From the NCBI GenBank assembly GCA_963580455.1, contig OY756961.1:22859001-22923000 (forward strand): 64,000 nucleotides of DNA, given 5' to 3'. The notes under the pieces were generated by a model. That model did no database searches. It was given only the letters and a program-made list of their open reading frames with translations, and was not told the DNA's origin. Of the stretch, positions 62,400 to 64,000 are shown piece after piece (position 1 is the stretch's first letter; each line of letters starts with the position of its first letter). Source of the DNA: Euonymus europaeus. Its lineage: Eukaryota > Streptophyta > Magnoliopsida > Celastrales > Celastraceae. A program made the translations under genes and the position numbers.

Positions 62400-64000
62400 T
62401 AGAAATGTAAAGTGGGTCGCCCGTCACAGTCCACGACTCTGGGTTCACGAGTTATGTTAGGCCCAACTCACTTTACTTTCTCGGACTAGGTCGGGCTTCC
62501 TGACCCATGAAAGAGTTTCAAATGTGTCGATCTGACATGTCAAAAATCCTTGTAGTGCCCTTCGTTAAACTAAACACATTGAAATTTCTTGCTTGATCAG
62601 TCTAAATCCTTGTAGATCTGGGCACCAAAAAGATGCATTGGACATGACCTTTTCCATGGATCAGTCATATATAAAGCTACCGTAGCTCCATTCATGGACT
62701 TCTCACTCCATGATATTCTTGCTTCATTAATCATATAACATCGGCCAATGATTTCCTGTGTCAATAAATATCCGGATCACATAGGATATTCTCCTCGTTT
62801 ATTTCGAGGCGATGAATTCCTTATTGATTGCACAAAAGTCTCCGTATATAACTAACTGAATCCATCAAATGTTAATATTTATTCAATGAATAAATATTTT
62901 CAACATTGACAAAATTCAATCACCCATATACAAGACTACTATGTCATCTCAGGTCTAAGGATTATTTACACAATCGTAAATAAATAATAAATTATTGACA
63001 AAGAAATAAACCTCCATGTGATTCATTATTTAGCAAGTCATGTTCGAAGCATTTATTCAACAATAAATCTTCCATATTGTTTGTTATAATATCTCATATT
63101 AGATTGCATGAGACTCACAACCCTATCATCATAGGAAACAAACAGTTTGCTGATCTTCCGAATTATTATTGTTTAATTAATAATTCTACGATGAGGAACT
63201 TTATTTAAGATATTTATACTAGAGATACTCGTCACTCATATTCTCAACTTTTGAGAATGAGGTCTCTAACAAATATCTACGGACATATTTAACATAACTA
63301 ACAAATAGAAATATCAAATATATAAATAAACTGTCATATATTATTTCAACTAATACAATACTATTATTATATACGTTCCAAATACGACAGTATAATTGAC
63401 TGTATAGGACATATATCTAACACAACCTTCATTGGCATGTCCCAAATTTAGGACTACACCTAAATTGCCCATGGAATCTACCAAGATTCCTCAAATACAC
63501 AGTCATGGTAAATGAATGCTTGCATCATTGAATTAACGACCTTAGTATGTAGTTCGACCATCATAATCTAGCTGCTGGGCTTCACTTGGATTTTTCAGCG
63601 TGCGAGTTTCAAACGAGCATATGAGGCTTGACCCTTATGATCCAAGCTTGTCGGGCCTGAGATTATGAGTTTTGTAGGCTAGCGAAATTCAACGAATAAG
63701 TCAGCCCAACCCTTGCATGACACCGATCGAAAGTTTTTGGTTGACTTGATGCACCAAGTGGTATCAAAGTAGGACTACACTCTTGCAAAAAAAAAAATTT
63801 CTTCCTCCATAGCTTTAGATGAATGTCACCCCCGTGGTATGGTTTAACGCTTCTTGCTGCTAATGACAAAACTATTATTGTTGTCAATGCTAGCTCACAG
63901 CGCGCACAAAAGCTCAAACCATCAAATTTCACAATGTCGCGAGTTCAGTTGGTGTCTGTGCTTCGTGGATGGGGTTCGTGGATAGAAGTCCTCCTAGTCC
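62400..64000 (+). mobile_element. 5' part of a decayed Copia-like LTR retrotransposon
   Basis: TGGTATCAAAGT at 63759-63770 is one or two mismatches from the initiator-tRNA primer site TGGTATCAGAGC, so the sequence to its left would be an LTR. The frame from about 63861 to the window edge reads IIVVNASSQRAQKLKPSNFT and then RVQLVSVLRGW, resembling the N-terminus of Copia gag (the K-L-x-x-x-N-F/Y-x-x-W-R-x-Q pattern) with the Trp lost. The left LTR boundary is not found; 62400 is a guess. The element continues beyond the window. Confidence 0.42.

Overview
The window is nuclear DNA of a flowering plant, almost certainly a eudicot. Coding exons are short and separated by AT-rich introns with GT-AG (occasionally GC-AG) borders. 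All recognised genes are close to plant orthologues: a peroxisomal reductase ending in SKL, a plastid-type GAPDH, and plant-type DCN1, prefoldin 6 and STIPL1. The transposons are also plant families. I cannot name the species.

Layout. 1-251 is the minus-strand 5' end of an unrecognised gene. 1.3-2.2 kb has a housekeeping-type promoter followed by what may be a decayed gene. 2852-3489 is a Tourist/Harbinger-like MITE. 3780-8122 (+) is peroxisomal 2,4-dienoyl-CoA reductase. 8669-8946 is a frameshifted fragment of an MRS2/MGT magnesium transporter. 9982-12768 (-) is a plastid FtsH-like metalloprotease without an AAA domain. 13081-18363 is an intact, very young Ty1/Copia retrotransposon. 19138-23011 (+) is cytosolic phosphoglycerate kinase. 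25245-27863 (-) is the spliceosome-disassembly G-patch protein STIPL1/TFIP11. 29711-31792 (+) is prefoldin subunit 6. 32994-39215 (-) is a 12-exon gene for a 429-residue protein with two lytic-transglycosylase-like halves and a C-terminal prenylation motif. 44122-48951 (+) is plastid glycolytic GAPDH (GAPCp). 50551-59684 (-) is a DCN1-like cullin neddylation factor. 60-64 kb is repeat-rich and ends in the LTR and first gag codons of another Copia-like element.

Most genes are unrelated housekeeping loci and I see no functional cluster. PGK and GAPCp catalyse consecutive glycolytic steps, but their N-termini place them in cytosol and plastid respectively. The most unusual gene is the transglycosylase-like one: it is bacterial in fold, thoroughly plant in gene structure, internally duplicated with a degenerate second active site, and apparently prenylated. 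The Copia element sits between the metalloprotease and PGK and splits what was about 1.1 kb of shared divergent promoter.

Gene models were assembled by hand from splice sites, reading-frame continuity and family knowledge. For each spliced gene the exon lengths sum to a multiple of three with no internal stop. Untranslated regions and transcription starts are mostly not resolved.
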